Shown: one piece after another, positions 37,582-46,664 of the stretch
Layout: the number at the start of each line of letters is the position of its first letter
Numbering within the stretch: the stretch's first letter is position 1
Source: Paracoccus sp. DMF-8
GTDB lineage: Bacteria; Pseudomonadota; Alphaproteobacteria; Rhodobacterales; Rhodobacteraceae
Direction: 5' to 3'
NCBI RefSeq assembly: GCF_029309835.1
Contig: NZ_JARJHL010000003.1
Location: 248,001 to 312,000 of the forward strand
Length of the DNA: 64,000 bases
Notes under the pieces: model-generated
The model's database searches: none
Told to the model about the DNA's origin: nothing
Seen by the model: only the letters and a program-made list of their open reading frames with translations
Made by a program: the position numbers and the translations under genes

Positions 37582-37609
37582 AGAGCCGGCGCGACTTGTC
37601 GCCGGCTCT
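37582..37609 (+). terminator. Terminator or attenuator after hcp
   Basis: A perfect 10-bp stem (37582-37591 with 37600-37609, loop CGACTTGT) is followed by CTTCTTGC. The U-tract is imperfect, so partial read-through into tssE is plausible. It lies 38 bases past the hcp stop, inside the T6SS operon. Confidence 0.7.
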
Positions 37610-37666
37610 CTTCTTGCATAGACCTGTGACATATAAGGCCCCGGCGGTTATTTTGCCGGTCGGGGT

Positions 37667-37688
37667 TCGGACAAGGCTCGGACAAGGC
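37667..37688 (+). repeat. 11-bp tandem duplication in the tssE leader
   Basis: TCGGACAAGGC occurs twice head to tail (37667-37677 and 37678-37688), ending one base before the tssE ATG. Each copy carries an AAGG that could act as a Shine-Dalgarno sequence; one ends two bases from the ATG and the other 13 bases away, and neither spacing is ideal. Confidence 0.8.
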
Positions 37689-37689
37689 G

Positions 37690-38295
37690 ATGGTTTCAAA
37701 ACCTGATTCCGATCGGGGCCCCCGCGGCAGGGGTCTTTACGAATTCGCCGAGCGCAGCGGATTGCGCCAGATGTCGCTGATGCATGTCTTTCGCGCCACC
37801 GCCGAACAAAAGGACAGCCGCGACCCCGGCCGCCATTACCACGAAGGCGACCGCGACGTGACCCTGCGCAGCCAGAAACGCCGCGAGGGCGCATCCGACG
37901 CCGCCCTGCGCCGCGATCTGGCCCGCGACATCGCCAGCCTGATGAACACGATCCGGCTGGATACTGTCACCGATCTGGAAGACGCGCCATTCGTGCGCGA
38001 ATCCGTGGTGAATTTCGGCTTTCAGGATCTGGAAAGCATCTGGCGGGCGAATACGACGATGAACCAGATCGCCGATGCGATCCGCACCGCGCTGATCCGC
38101 AACGAACCGCGCCTGCGCCCCGAAACGCTGGAGGTCCGCGTCCGCGAGGACGACCCCAGCCCCGACCAGCGCGTCACCTTTGAAATTCAGGCCGAGATGA
38201 TTTCCAGCCCCACCGATATCGCCATGGAGTTCCTGGCCGAGGTCGACCCCTCGCTTGGCAAGATCCAGATGAAACGCATGCAGGCCGAGACATGA
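37690..38295 (+). CDS. tssE: T6SS baseplate subunit TssE (gp25-like)
   Basis: This 201-residue protein has a gp25/lysozyme-like core in the second half (ESVVNFGFQDLESIWRANTT, then IRTALIRNEPRL and FEIQAEM). This domain forms part of the baseplate wedge and contacts the sheath. The first 70 or so residues are a charged extension (RDPGRHYHEGDRDVTLRSQK), so it is a little longer than many TssE proteins. The start at 37690 follows a tandem 11-bp repeat. It overlaps tssF by four bases. Confidence 0.88.
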   Translation: MVSKPDSDRGPRGRGLYEFAERSGLRQMSLMHVFRATAEQKDSRDPGRHYHEGDRDVTLRSQKRREGASDAALRRDLARDIASLMNTIRLDTVTDLEDAPFVRESVVNFGFQDLESIWRANTTMNQIADAIRTALIRNEPRLRPETLEVRVREDDPSPDQRVTFEIQAEMISSPTDIAMEFLAEVDPSLGKIQMKRMQAET

Positions 38296-40202
38296 GAAAG
38301 GCCTTTCGCGACGCCTATAACCGCGAATTGGCGCTGCTTTACGAACGCTCCGCCGAATTCGCAGCGGAATATCCGGGGCTGGCCGACCGGCTTGGCGGGT
38401 TGCTGCGCGAAAACACTGACCCGTGGATTGCCGGCCTGCTGGAAGGCACGGCCTTTCTGGCCGCCCGCGTGCAGTTGAAACTGGACGAGGAATTCGCCGG
38501 TTTCACCCGCGAGCTTCTGGAACAGATCTTTCCCGAAGCCCTGTCGCCGATCCCGTCGCTGATGCTGGTGTCGGCCAATGTCCCCGTCGAACGGCGCGAT
38601 CTGGACAATGGCATCCGGTTCCAGCCCGGCGAATATATGGATGCGCGATTCCGGGATGCCGATCAGCGGGTGTCGTGCCAGTTCAGCCTGTGTGCGCCAC
38701 TGGAAATCTGGCCGCTGGAACGCACCAATGTCACCTATCACGACCGCCCCGCCGTGATCGGATCACTGGGTCAGGACCCGCTGGAAAAAACCCGCGCGGG
38801 ATTGCAGATCGACTTTCGCCACATGACCGGCGCCCCTGCGGCGGATCTGAAACTGGACGACCTGACCCTGCATCTGACCGGCGACCTGCCCCATGCGGTG
38901 GCGCTGTATGAACAGATCCATTGCGACAACCTGCGCATGCAGATCCGCTATCTGTCGCCGCAGGGCGATCCGGTTTTCCTGCGGCTGCAGCCCGATCAAC
39001 TGGAACAGATCGGCTTTGCCGATGATGAAAACCTGTTCCGCATCGACCGGCGCCTGTTCAAGGGCTTTGGCCTCTTGCGCGACGGTTTCGTCTTTCCGCG
39101 CAAGTTTCTGGGCTTTCGCCTGACCGGGCTGCGCAAGATCCTGAAACGCATCAAGACCCCGGATTTCCAACTTATCATCGAATTCGGCCGGGCCGATGAC
39201 ATGCTGACCAAGCATGTCGATGCCCGCCATATCCGCCTGTTCTGCGCCCCCGCCGTGAACCTGTTCGAGGAAAGCTCGAATCAGGTGCGGCTGGACGACC
39301 GGCGGCACGAATATGTGGTGACGCCCGACAGCTCGCCCCTGACCCATTACGAGGTGCAGCGCATCCTGCGCGTCCATGCCAGCTACGGCACCGCGAAAGC
39401 CAAGGTCGAGGCGCATCCACTGTATGGCCTGCCGCCGGGCCAGAGCGCGCAGCGCAACCTGATGTATTACACCACCCGCCGCCGTCCGCGTCGCCTGACC
39501 GATGCCGAACGCCAGACCGGGATGCGCCACGATTATCGCGGCACGGAAACCTTCATCGCGATCTATGAGCCGCCGGAAACCGATGCGAATTCGCGCGCGC
39601 AGCGGTTGCAGATCAAGACGCTGTGTTCCAACCGCCACCTGCCCTCTTATCTGCCGATTGCCGGGTCGAATGATTTCCACATGACCAATGACGTGGGGAT
39701 TTCGCTGGATTGCGTCGCAGGCCCGACCCGGCCCCGCGAACCCCTGACCGAAGTCGACCGCGAAGGCCCGCATCGCATGACGCAGGGCGATGTGCAGTGG
39801 CGGCTGATTTCCTATCTGGGCCTGAACCATTTCGGGCTGGATGACCGCGGATCAGGCGACGGGGCATCTGCCTTGCGCGAATGTCTGAGCCTGTTCAGCG
39901 ACCCGTCCGACAACGTCGCCGATGCGCAGATCGGGGGCATCCGCGACCTGACCACGCGCCCCGTCGTCCGGTCGATCCGGCGCGAGGATGGCTATTTCCC
40001 GGCGCGCGGTCTGGAAATCACCGTGACGCTGGACGAGGCGGCATTCGAAGGCAGCGGCATCATCCTGCTGGGCGCGGTGCTGGATCGGTTCTTTGCCGAA
40101 TATGCCAGCATCAACAGCTTTACCCAGACCGTGATTGTCAGCCAGCAGCGCGGCGTGGTGCGCAAATGGCCGCCGCGCAATGGCCGGGGCCTGCTGATAT
40201 GA
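38292..40202 (+). CDS. tssF: T6SS baseplate subunit TssF
   Basis: This 636-residue protein has typical VasA/ImpG sequence: the N terminus RKAFRDAYNRELALLYERSA, AEYPGLADRLG, GLLEGTAFLAARVQLKLDEE, then SPIPSLML and FIAIYEPPE. It forms the baseplate wedge with TssG, TssE and TssK. ATGA overlaps couple it to tssE upstream and tssG downstream. Confidence 0.96.
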   Translation: MRKAFRDAYNRELALLYERSAEFAAEYPGLADRLGGLLRENTDPWIAGLLEGTAFLAARVQLKLDEEFAGFTRELLEQIFPEALSPIPSLMLVSANVPVERRDLDNGIRFQPGEYMDARFRDADQRVSCQFSLCAPLEIWPLERTNVTYHDRPAVIGSLGQDPLEKTRAGLQIDFRHMTGAPAADLKLDDLTLHLTGDLPHAVALYEQIHCDNLRMQIRYLSPQGDPVFLRLQPDQLEQIGFADDENLFRIDRRLFKGFGLLRDGFVFPRKFLGFRLTGLRKILKRIKTPDFQLIIEFGRADDMLTKHVDARHIRLFCAPAVNLFEESSNQVRLDDRRHEYVVTPDSSPLTHYEVQRILRVHASYGTAKAKVEAHPLYGLPPGQSAQRNLMYYTTRRRPRRLTDAERQTGMRHDYRGTETFIAIYEPPETDANSRAQRLQIKTLCSNRHLPSYLPIAGSNDFHMTNDVGISLDCVAGPTRPREPLTEVDREGPHRMTQGDVQWRLISYLGLNHFGLDDRGSGDGASALRECLSLFSDPSDNVADAQIGGIRDLTTRPVVRSIRREDGYFPARGLEITVTLDEAAFEGSGIILLGAVLDRFFAEYASINSFTQTVIVSQQRGVVRKWPPRNGRGLLI

Positions 40203-41191
40203 CGATTGCCTCTGACGCCGGTTTTCTGGCGATCCTGCGCCGGATCGAACGCAACAACCCCGACAAGCCCCCGATCGGGCGGTCGCGGCGCTTGCGCGAC
40301 GAGGTGGTGCGCATCGGTCAGGATCCGGGGCTGGCCTTTCCCGATACCGAATTCGCCGCGACCGACCGCGAAACCGGCGGCGTGCCCGATCTGCGCGCGC
40401 AGTTCATCGGCTTTTTCGGCCCGAACGGCGCCCTGCCCCTGAACACCACCGAAGAGGTGATGCGTTGGGTCGATGACGGCGAGGGCGCATTCGTCAAGTT
40501 CACCGATATCTTTGCCGCGCGGTTCTATCAGCTTTTCTTTCGCGCATGGTCCGACAATCACGCGATCACGCAATTCGACCACCCGCAGGGCGACCGTTTC
40601 GGCGATTATGTCGCGGCACTGGCCGGGATCGGATCGCCCGCCTATCGCGACCACGACCGTTTCCCCGATATCGCGCGGCTGCCGCTGGTGTCGATCTTTG
40701 GCGGGCGGGTGCGCAGCCCGGTGCGTTTGCAGCAGATGCTGGGCCATTATTTCGGCTTGCCCGTCGAGGTCGAGGAACATGTGCCGTCATGGATGGAATT
40801 CGACGCCGAAGACATCAGTGCGCTTGGCCTGAACGGCGGGTCACTGGGCCGTAACGCCTATCTGGGCGCGCGGGTGCGTTCGGTCGGCGAAAAGGTCCGG
40901 CTGCATCTGAAGACGCGCACGCTGGCCGAATACCGCGCCTTTCTGCCCGGCGCTAAAAGCTATGAACAACTGGCCAATCTGGTCTTTTGGTATATCGGCA
41001 AGACCCATGAGGTCGAACTGGCGCTTGCCCTGCCCCTGACAGAGGTGCCGCAGGCGAAACTGGGCGAAAGCGCCGAACTGGGCTGGATGGCCGCCATGCC
41101 GGGCAAGGCGATGAAGGCCGACAGGCAAGGATATGTTCAGGCCGCGCGTTTCGCGCTGGAACTGGACTCGGGGATCAAAAGCGCCGCGTAA
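40199..41191 (+). CDS. tssG: T6SS baseplate subunit TssG
   Basis: This 330-residue VasB/ImpH protein includes FLAILRRIERNNPDKPPIGR, IGFFGPNGALPL, FFRAWSDNHAITQFDHP and VFWYIGKTHEVELALALPL, all family hallmarks. It links the TssF/TssE wedge to TssK. The ATG at 40199 overlaps the tssF stop (ATGA). The 24-base gap before tssH contains AGGAGG. Confidence 0.95.
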   Translation: MTIASDAGFLAILRRIERNNPDKPPIGRSRRLRDEVVRIGQDPGLAFPDTEFAATDRETGGVPDLRAQFIGFFGPNGALPLNTTEEVMRWVDDGEGAFVKFTDIFAARFYQLFFRAWSDNHAITQFDHPQGDRFGDYVAALAGIGSPAYRDHDRFPDIARLPLVSIFGGRVRSPVRLQQMLGHYFGLPVEVEEHVPSWMEFDAEDISALGLNGGSLGRNAYLGARVRSVGEKVRLHLKTRTLAEYRAFLPGAKSYEQLANLVFWYIGKTHEVELALALPLTEVPQAKLGESAELGWMAAMPGKAMKADRQGYVQAARFALELDSGIKSAA

Positions 41192-41215
41192 AGCCGGCCA
41201 AATGCAGGAGGTCTC

Positions 41216-43921
41216 ATGACCGCGATCAGCATCGAAAAATTCGCCGGCAAGATGAACCGGGTCGGCTATGACGCCTTTTTGCAGGCGATGCGCCATGCCC
41301 GCGGCGAAGGCAATCGCAATGTCGAACTGTGCCACTGGCTGTTCTACGCGGTCTCGAACCAGAATTGCGACATCTCGGTTACCTTGCGGGAACTGAAGCT
41401 GGACCGGGGCCGGGTCCTCAAGGATCTGGACCGCGCGATGGCCGATTTGCGCAAGAACGTGACCGAGGTTCCGGGCATCGCCGACAGTCTGGGTGACGGG
41501 CTGAACCACGCATGGACCTATGCGACGCTGTTTTTCGGCGAAACCCAGATCCGCACCGGGCATCTGCTGGTCTCGCTGCTGAACGATGGTAATCTGCGCC
41601 GCGAATTGTCGGTCTATTCGCCGGTCTTTGCGGAAATTTCCGTCGATCAGCTTGGGAAAGAGGCGCGACAGCTATGGTCCTCGTCCGAAGAGGAAACCAT
41701 GCGCCCGATGGACGGCTCGGGGCTGACGGCCGCCGGGACGGGGGATCGCGCGGATGCGGCGACGACGGCGCTTGGCCGGTTCTCGGTCGATATGACGGCG
41801 GATGCGGCGGCGGGGAAAATGGACCCGGTGCATGGCCGCGACGATGAAATCCGCCAGATCATCGACGTGCTGATGCGCCGCCGCCAGAACAATCCCATCC
41901 TGACCGGAGAGGCGGGCGTGGGCAAGACCGCCGTGGTCGAAGGGTTTGCACAGCGGCTGGCGGCGGGCGATGTGCCGCCCGCGCTGAAAGGCATGCGGCT
42001 GCATATGCTGGACATGGGCGCGATGCAGGCCGGCGCCAGCATGAAGGGCGAATTCGAACAGCGCCTGCGCTCGGTGATCGACGAGGTGCAATCCAGCCCC
42101 GTCCCGATCATCCTGTTCATCGACGAGGCGCATACGCTGGTCGGCGCGGGCGGTGCGGCGGGCACGGGCGATGCCGCGAACCTGCTGAAACCGGCGCTGG
42201 CGCGTGGCACGCTGCGCACCATCGGCGCGACGACCTGGGCCGAATATCGCAACTACTTTGAAAAGGACCCGGCCCTGACCCGGCGTTTCCAGCCGGTTCA
42301 GGTCGACGAACCCGATGTTGAAAAATGCTGCTATATGATCCGGGGCGTCTTGGGTCCGATGCAGGATCACCACAAGGTTCGCATTTCCGATGAGGCGGTG
42401 GTCGCGGCGGTCAAGCTGTCGGCGCGCTATATCCCGGCGCGGCAACTGCCGGACAAGGCGGTGTCGCTGCTGGATACGGCCTGTGCGCGGGTGGCGGTCA
42501 GCCAGTCGTCCACGCCCGCGCGGATCGCCGATCTGCGCGATGCGATCAACGCGCTGGACACGGAAATCGCGGCGAAGGTTGCGGCTGAGGATCTGGGCGA
42601 ACGCGCCGATGACCGTCTGGCCGAGGCGCGGGCGGATCGCGATGCCAAGGCCGGCGAACTGGTCGGGATCGAGGCGCAATTCGGTGCGGAAAAGGCCGTG
42701 GTCGATGACATCGTCGCCCTGCGCCAGCGTTTGGCCGAAGCGGCGGGCGAGGATTTCGACGCCGATGCCACCCGCGCCGAGATGACCGCGAAAATGACCG
42801 AACTGGCCGCCACCCACCTGGACGAACGCATGGTCTATGCCCATGTCGATGAACAGGCGGTGGCCAGCGTCATCAGCGACTGGACCGGCATTCCGGCCGG
42901 GCGCATGGTCGCCGATGAATTGCAGGCGATCCTTGGGTTGGCGGATCATCTGCGCGAGCGGGTGATCGGGCAGGATCATGGCTTGCAGATGATCGCGAAA
43001 CGGGTCGAAACCAGCCGCGCGGGATTGTCGAACCCGAACAAACCGATTGGCGTGTTCATGCTGGCCGGGCCTTCGGGGGTTGGTAAAACCGAAACCGCGC
43101 TGGCCCTGGCCGAACAGCTTTACGGTGGCGAACAGAACATCATCACCATCAACATGTCCGAATTCCAGGAGGCGCATTCCGTCAGCCTCCTGAAAGGCGC
43201 CCCCCCCGGCTATGTCGGTTACGGCGAAGGCGGCAGGCTGACCGAGGCCGTGCGCCGCAAGCCCTATTCGGTCGTCCTGCTGGACGAAATCGAAAAGGCC
43301 CATCCCGATGTGCATGAGCTGTTCTTTCAGGTCTTTGACAAGGGCATGATGGAAGACGGCAACGGCCGCCCCATCAACTTTCGCAACACGCTGATCCTGC
43401 TGACCTCGAACGTCGGCACCGATGTCATCATGCAGATGGCGGACGGCGGCGAAACCACGCCCGCGCTGGACGTTCTGGATGCGCGGCTGAAGCCCGAACT
43501 GCTGCGGGTCTTTCCCCCCGCTCTGCTGGGCCGGATCGTCACGATCCCCTATTTCCCGCTTGGCCGCGAGGTGCTGGAGGGCATTACCCGGCTGAAACTG
43601 GGCGCCATCGTCAAGCGGATGCGCGATGCGCATGGCGCGCGCCTTGGCTGGTCGGATGCGGTCATCGCCCATATCGTCGACCAATGCCGCGACCCCGACA
43701 GCGGCGGTCGGATGGTCGACAACATCATCACCAACTCGATCCTGCCGGACCTGTCGCGCGAGGTGCTGGGGCGGATGGTCTCGGGCGCGGCGATGGGCGA
43801 TGTGACCATCGTGCTGAAGGACGGCAAGTTCGCCTATGAGTTCGATCCGCAGCCCGAGGCCGGGGCCGGGGTCGGGCCGAAAAAGGCGCGGACAAGGAAA
43901 AAGGCCGAAGCGGACGAATAA
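41216..43921 (+). CDS. tssH: T6SS sheath-recycling AAA+ ATPase ClpV (TssH)
   Basis: This 901-residue Clp/Hsp100 protein has two AAA+ modules: Walker A GEAGVGKT (231-238) with IILFIDEAHTLVGAGG, and GPSGVGKT (618-625) with VVLLDEIEKAHPDVHELF. An N-terminal domain (1-150) recognises the TssC sheath. A middle coiled-coil region separates the modules and is Ala/Glu/Asp rich. ClpV strips contracted sheath for reuse. The C terminus is lysine-rich (KKARTRKKAEADE). It ends the first T6SS gene block. Confidence 0.97.
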   Translation: MTAISIEKFAGKMNRVGYDAFLQAMRHARGEGNRNVELCHWLFYAVSNQNCDISVTLRELKLDRGRVLKDLDRAMADLRKNVTEVPGIADSLGDGLNHAWTYATLFFGETQIRTGHLLVSLLNDGNLRRELSVYSPVFAEISVDQLGKEARQLWSSSEEETMRPMDGSGLTAAGTGDRADAATTALGRFSVDMTADAAAGKMDPVHGRDDEIRQIIDVLMRRRQNNPILTGEAGVGKTAVVEGFAQRLAAGDVPPALKGMRLHMLDMGAMQAGASMKGEFEQRLRSVIDEVQSSPVPIILFIDEAHTLVGAGGAAGTGDAANLLKPALARGTLRTIGATTWAEYRNYFEKDPALTRRFQPVQVDEPDVEKCCYMIRGVLGPMQDHHKVRISDEAVVAAVKLSARYIPARQLPDKAVSLLDTACARVAVSQSSTPARIADLRDAINALDTEIAAKVAAEDLGERADDRLAEARADRDAKAGELVGIEAQFGAEKAVVDDIVALRQRLAEAAGEDFDADATRAEMTAKMTELAATHLDERMVYAHVDEQAVASVISDWTGIPAGRMVADELQAILGLADHLRERVIGQDHGLQMIAKRVETSRAGLSNPNKPIGVFMLAGPSGVGKTETALALAEQLYGGEQNIITINMSEFQEAHSVSLLKGAPPGYVGYGEGGRLTEAVRRKPYSVVLLDEIEKAHPDVHELFFQVFDKGMMEDGNGRPINFRNTLILLTSNVGTDVIMQMADGGETTPALDVLDARLKPELLRVFPPALLGRIVTIPYFPLGREVLEGITRLKLGAIVKRMRDAHGARLGWSDAVIAHIVDQCRDPDSGGRMVDNIITNSILPDLSREVLGRMVSGAAMGDVTIVLKDGKFAYEFDPQPEAGAGVGPKKARTRKKAEADE

Positions 43922-43959
43922 TCCCGCCGCAGCCGGTTTTCCGCCCGTGATCCGCGTCA

Positions 43960-43980
43960 GCCCGCCCCGCTTCGGCGGGC
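43960..43980 (+). terminator. Hairpin after tssH
   Basis: GCCCGCC (43960-43966) pairs perfectly with GGCGGGC (43974-43980) around a 7-base loop, 38 bases after the tssH stop. No long U-tract follows, but the hairpin lies between the converging tssH and TonB-like genes and likely ends the tss transcript. Confidence 0.5.
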
Positions 43981-44044
43981 CTGCGGCATTTGTTCTTGCG
44001 CATTTTCGGATGCAAGACCGGTATCCATTTTTGCTGAAAACGCT

Positions 44045-45133
44045 TTAGCGCACATAGACGCTGCTGACGCCGATCAGGACGTTGTCGCCCAGTTCGGCGA
44101 TCAGTTCGGGAAAGAAATCGGCGGCCAGACGGCCCGCGTTGCGGGTCACGCTGTCGATCCGGCCGGGCGTCGCGATGGCGATCAGCAACTGGTTGGTGTC
44201 GCGCGCGGCGCCCGCGCGCGACATGGGCACGTCGAAACCGACCTCTCCGCCCTGAACGGTCAGGAAACGGCGCAGGTCCTGAACCACGCCATTGTCATCG
44301 ACCAAAAGCAGCGTGTTGTAATGGCCCGCGCCATTGGCGATGCGCCCGGTGACGGAATTGCCGCTGTCGATATCGGCGGCATCCAGTTGCATTTGCAGGC
44401 CGAACAGCGGGTAATCCTCCGTCCGCCGGGCAAAGGTCAGGCCGGGGCATTGGCGCTGGTCCAGCAGCACGCGCCGGTCGGGGATCTCGCCCAGACCCTC
44501 GGTGATCTCATCGACGAAGGCGCCGATCTGGCGGTCGGCGGCGGCCAGAACCGCGATGCGGACCTGCCCGTCCGCCGTCAGTTGCGGCAGGGCCAGCAGG
44601 CAGGATTCGTCCAGCTTGTCCCGGATGCGCTGGATCATGCCCTCCAGCCGCGGATCCAGCGGCTCGCCCACGGGTTCGGCGGGCAAGGCGGGCTCGGGGG
44701 CTTCGGGCGGGGCATCGTCCAACCCCGAAAGCGGCACATCGGGCGGCAGCGCGGGAATCGCGGGCTGGACCACCGCCCACATCTCGCCCCCCGTGGTGAC
44801 GATGGCGGAATCCATCGGCGCTTGCGCGGGGCTGTCGGCCGGGATGCGCGCGGGCGGTGCCTGCGTCGGCGCGGACAGGGCGGCGATGTCCTGCGGCTGC
44901 GGCATCTCAGGCGGCACCTCGGGGACAACGGGGGTCAGGACCGGGGCCGCTGGCACCGCGCCCTGAGACAGCAGCGTATCGACGGTGATGACGGGGGGCG
45001 TTGCGGTGCTGGTCGGGGCAGCGGGCGCGCGCTCATACAGGATGCCGCCGATCGCCGCGCCATGCAGCACCAGCGACATGGCCACCGCCTGCAGCCACTG
45101 ATTGCGGTGACTGATCCGCGCCGCGCCGATCAT
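44045..45133 (-). CDS. TonB-like periplasmic protein of an ExbBD module
   Basis: This 362-residue protein has one N-terminal membrane anchor (NQWLQAVAMSLVLHGAAIGG). A long Pro/Ala/Glu-rich periplasmic spacer follows (about 35-170), then a globular C terminus with the two-Cys region ESCLLALP...DQRQCPGLTFARR and ending SSVYVR. Architecture and operon position match TonB, which spans the periplasm and is driven by ExbBD. The classical TonB C-terminal motif is not obvious; the last 120 residues recall DUF4384-like domains (LLLVDDNGVVQDL). That resemblance is a weak inference. The ATG at 45133 overlaps the exbD stop. Confidence 0.72.
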   Translation of the reverse strand: MIGAARISHRNQWLQAVAMSLVLHGAAIGGILYERAPAAPTSTATPPVITVDTLLSQGAVPAAPVLTPVVPEVPPEMPQPQDIAALSAPTQAPPARIPADSPAQAPMDSAIVTTGGEMWAVVQPAIPALPPDVPLSGLDDAPPEAPEPALPAEPVGEPLDPRLEGMIQRIRDKLDESCLLALPQLTADGQVRIAVLAAADRQIGAFVDEITEGLGEIPDRRVLLDQRQCPGLTFARRTEDYPLFGLQMQLDAADIDSGNSVTGRIANGAGHYNTLLLVDDNGVVQDLRRFLTVQGGEVGFDVPMSRAGAARDTNQLLIAIATPGRIDSVTRNAGRLAADFFPELIAELGDNVLIGVSSVYVR

Positions 45134-45531
45134 TCCGCACCATCGCCGTGCAGGGTGACCAGCCGGATATCGAAACCGGCCAGCTCCTGCCGGTTCAGGG
45201 CGGCGATCAACTGGCTGGCGGGGGCGGCGCGGTCGATGATCAGATACAGCTGATCCTGCGCGCCCTGCCGTTCCAGCGCCACGGGCAGCAGATCGGGGGT
45301 GATCGGCGCGCCGTCCAGCGCCCATTCCCCCTGCCGGTCGATGACCAGAATGGGCGAGGGCAGCCGATCCAGCGGCAGGTGCCGGGTTTCCGACAGGTCG
45401 AGTTCGTCCGACTGCCGCGCGTCCTGCCCGGTCACGACAAAGAAAAAGATCAGCAGCAGCACGATATTGACGATGGCCAGCGACACATCCATCGCCAGCA
45501 GCCGGTTGCGATGGGGCAGGCGCAGCGTCAT
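45130..45531 (-). CDS. ExbD/TolR-family biopolymer transport protein, second copy
   Basis: This 133-residue protein has a short cytoplasmic N terminus, one transmembrane helix (DVSLAIVNIVLLLIFFFVVTG) and a periplasmic domain ending LVTLHGDGAE. The helix carries the conserved position of the proton-conducting Asp in ExbD/TolR only loosely (MDVSLAIVN), so proton coupling by this copy is uncertain. ATGA overlaps connect it to the first exbD and to the TonB-like gene. Confidence 0.82.
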   Translation of the reverse strand: MTLRLPHRNRLLAMDVSLAIVNIVLLLIFFFVVTGQDARQSDELDLSETRHLPLDRLPSPILVIDRQGEWALDGAPITPDLLPVALERQGAQDQLYLIIDRAAPASQLIAALNRQELAGFDIRLVTLHGDGAE

Positions 45532-45989
45532 GCGGGCGCCCCGTCGGCCACGCGCACCGCCGAAATCCCGCTGTCCGCCAGAATTTCCAGAATCGAGACC
45601 AGCATCTGCACCGTCGCCCCCCTTTGCGAAACCAGCAGCACCTCGGGCGTGTCCTGCAACTGCAAGGCGCGGGCCAGATCGGGGATGCGTTCCAGCGCGA
45701 AACGCTGGCCGTTGGCCACGATGCTGTCGGCACCGACCGACCAGACGGCGGTGGTCATCGGGTTTGACACGCGCACCTGCCCGTCGCCGCCATCGGGTTG
45801 GGGAACCGCTGCCGGGCCGCTGCCCGCCAGCGCGCCGTTGCGGATGGTCAGCAGCGAATAGCTGGCCATATTCGCCGAAAGCATGAAGAACACCAGCAGC
45901 TGGAACATCGTATCCGCCAGCGGCACCAGCGAAAACCGATAGCGCCGGGTCGAGCGGGGCATTTCCAGCTTGCGGATCGGCGCGGTCAT
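45528..45989 (-). CDS. ExbD/TolR-family biopolymer transport protein, first copy
   Basis: This 153-residue protein has a transmembrane helix starting FSLVPLADTMFQLLVFFML. The Asp in LADTMFQLL is the expected proton-carrying residue of ExbD/TolR. A periplasmic domain follows (QLQDTPEVLLVSQRGATVQM). With ExbB it forms the stator that turns proton flow into motion. Two different ExbD copies in one operon are found in some TonB and gliding-related systems. Confidence 0.88.
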   Translation of the reverse strand: MTAPIRKLEMPRSTRRYRFSLVPLADTMFQLLVFFMLSANMASYSLLTIRNGALAGSGPAAVPQPDGGDGQVRVSNPMTTAVWSVGADSIVANGQRFALERIPDLARALQLQDTPEVLLVSQRGATVQMLVSILEILADSGISAVRVADGAPA

Positions 45990-45998
45990 GCCCGGCCC

Positions 45999-46646
45999 CT
46001 AGCCGACCTGCCCGGTCGCGCCGACGCGGCCGTGGATCGCGGCGGAAATGGCGATTTCGATGCTTTGGCGTTCGTCCTCGATCCGGCCTTCCAGCCAGTT
46101 GGCAAAGAAATAGGCGACCAGCGCGATCGCCAGACCAAGCGCGGTGGTGGTCAGCGCGGTCCAGATGCCACTGGCCAGCATGCGCGGATCGGCCATCTGC
46201 TGGCTCAGCGCAAGGTTGCCGAAGGCGTCGATCATCCCCATCACCGTGCCAAGCAGCCCCAGCATCGGCGCGCCCTGCACGACCGCCTCCAGAATGCGCA
46301 TGCGGGCGCCCATTTCGGACAGTTCGAACAGCGCGGTCTGGCGGCCCAGTTCCTCGCCATAGCTGGCATCGCCGGGGCAGGCGCGCAGGCCCGACATCAC
46401 CGCGCCCAGCACCCGCGACAGGGCGGAACGGTCGCTGCCCGCCTTGCGCACGGCCTCGTTCGGGCGGCCGTTCAGCCAGTCGTCCAGAATTTCCTCGGCC
46501 ACGGCATGACGGCCGATGCCCATGCGCCGGAACTGCGCCAGCTTGAAGATCGTGACGGTCGCGGTCAGCACCGACAGCAAGCCAAGAGCCGCAAAGACGA
46601 CAAGCGCGGGAATCGGCAGGTTCTGAAAATTCTCTGGCAAAAACAT
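45999..46646 (-). CDS. MotA/TolQ/ExbB proton-channel protein
   Basis: This 215-residue protein has three transmembrane segments: near residues 13-35, and two C-terminal ones (GAPMLGLLGTVMGMIDAF and WTALTTTALGLAIALVAYFF). The motif GLLGTVMGMI and the T-rich last helix are hallmarks of ExbB/TolQ. It would surround the ExbD dimer and conduct protons. The gene lies nine bases before the first exbD. Confidence 0.93.
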   Translation of the reverse strand: MFLPENFQNLPIPALVVFAALGLLSVLTATVTIFKLAQFRRMGIGRHAVAEEILDDWLNGRPNEAVRKAGSDRSALSRVLGAVMSGLRACPGDASYGEELGRQTALFELSEMGARMRILEAVVQGAPMLGLLGTVMGMIDAFGNLALSQQMADPRMLASGIWTALTTTALGLAIALVAYFFANWLEGRIEDERQSIEIAISAAIHGRVGATGQVG

Positions 46647-46664
46647 GGGCGACCGTGGCTGAGA

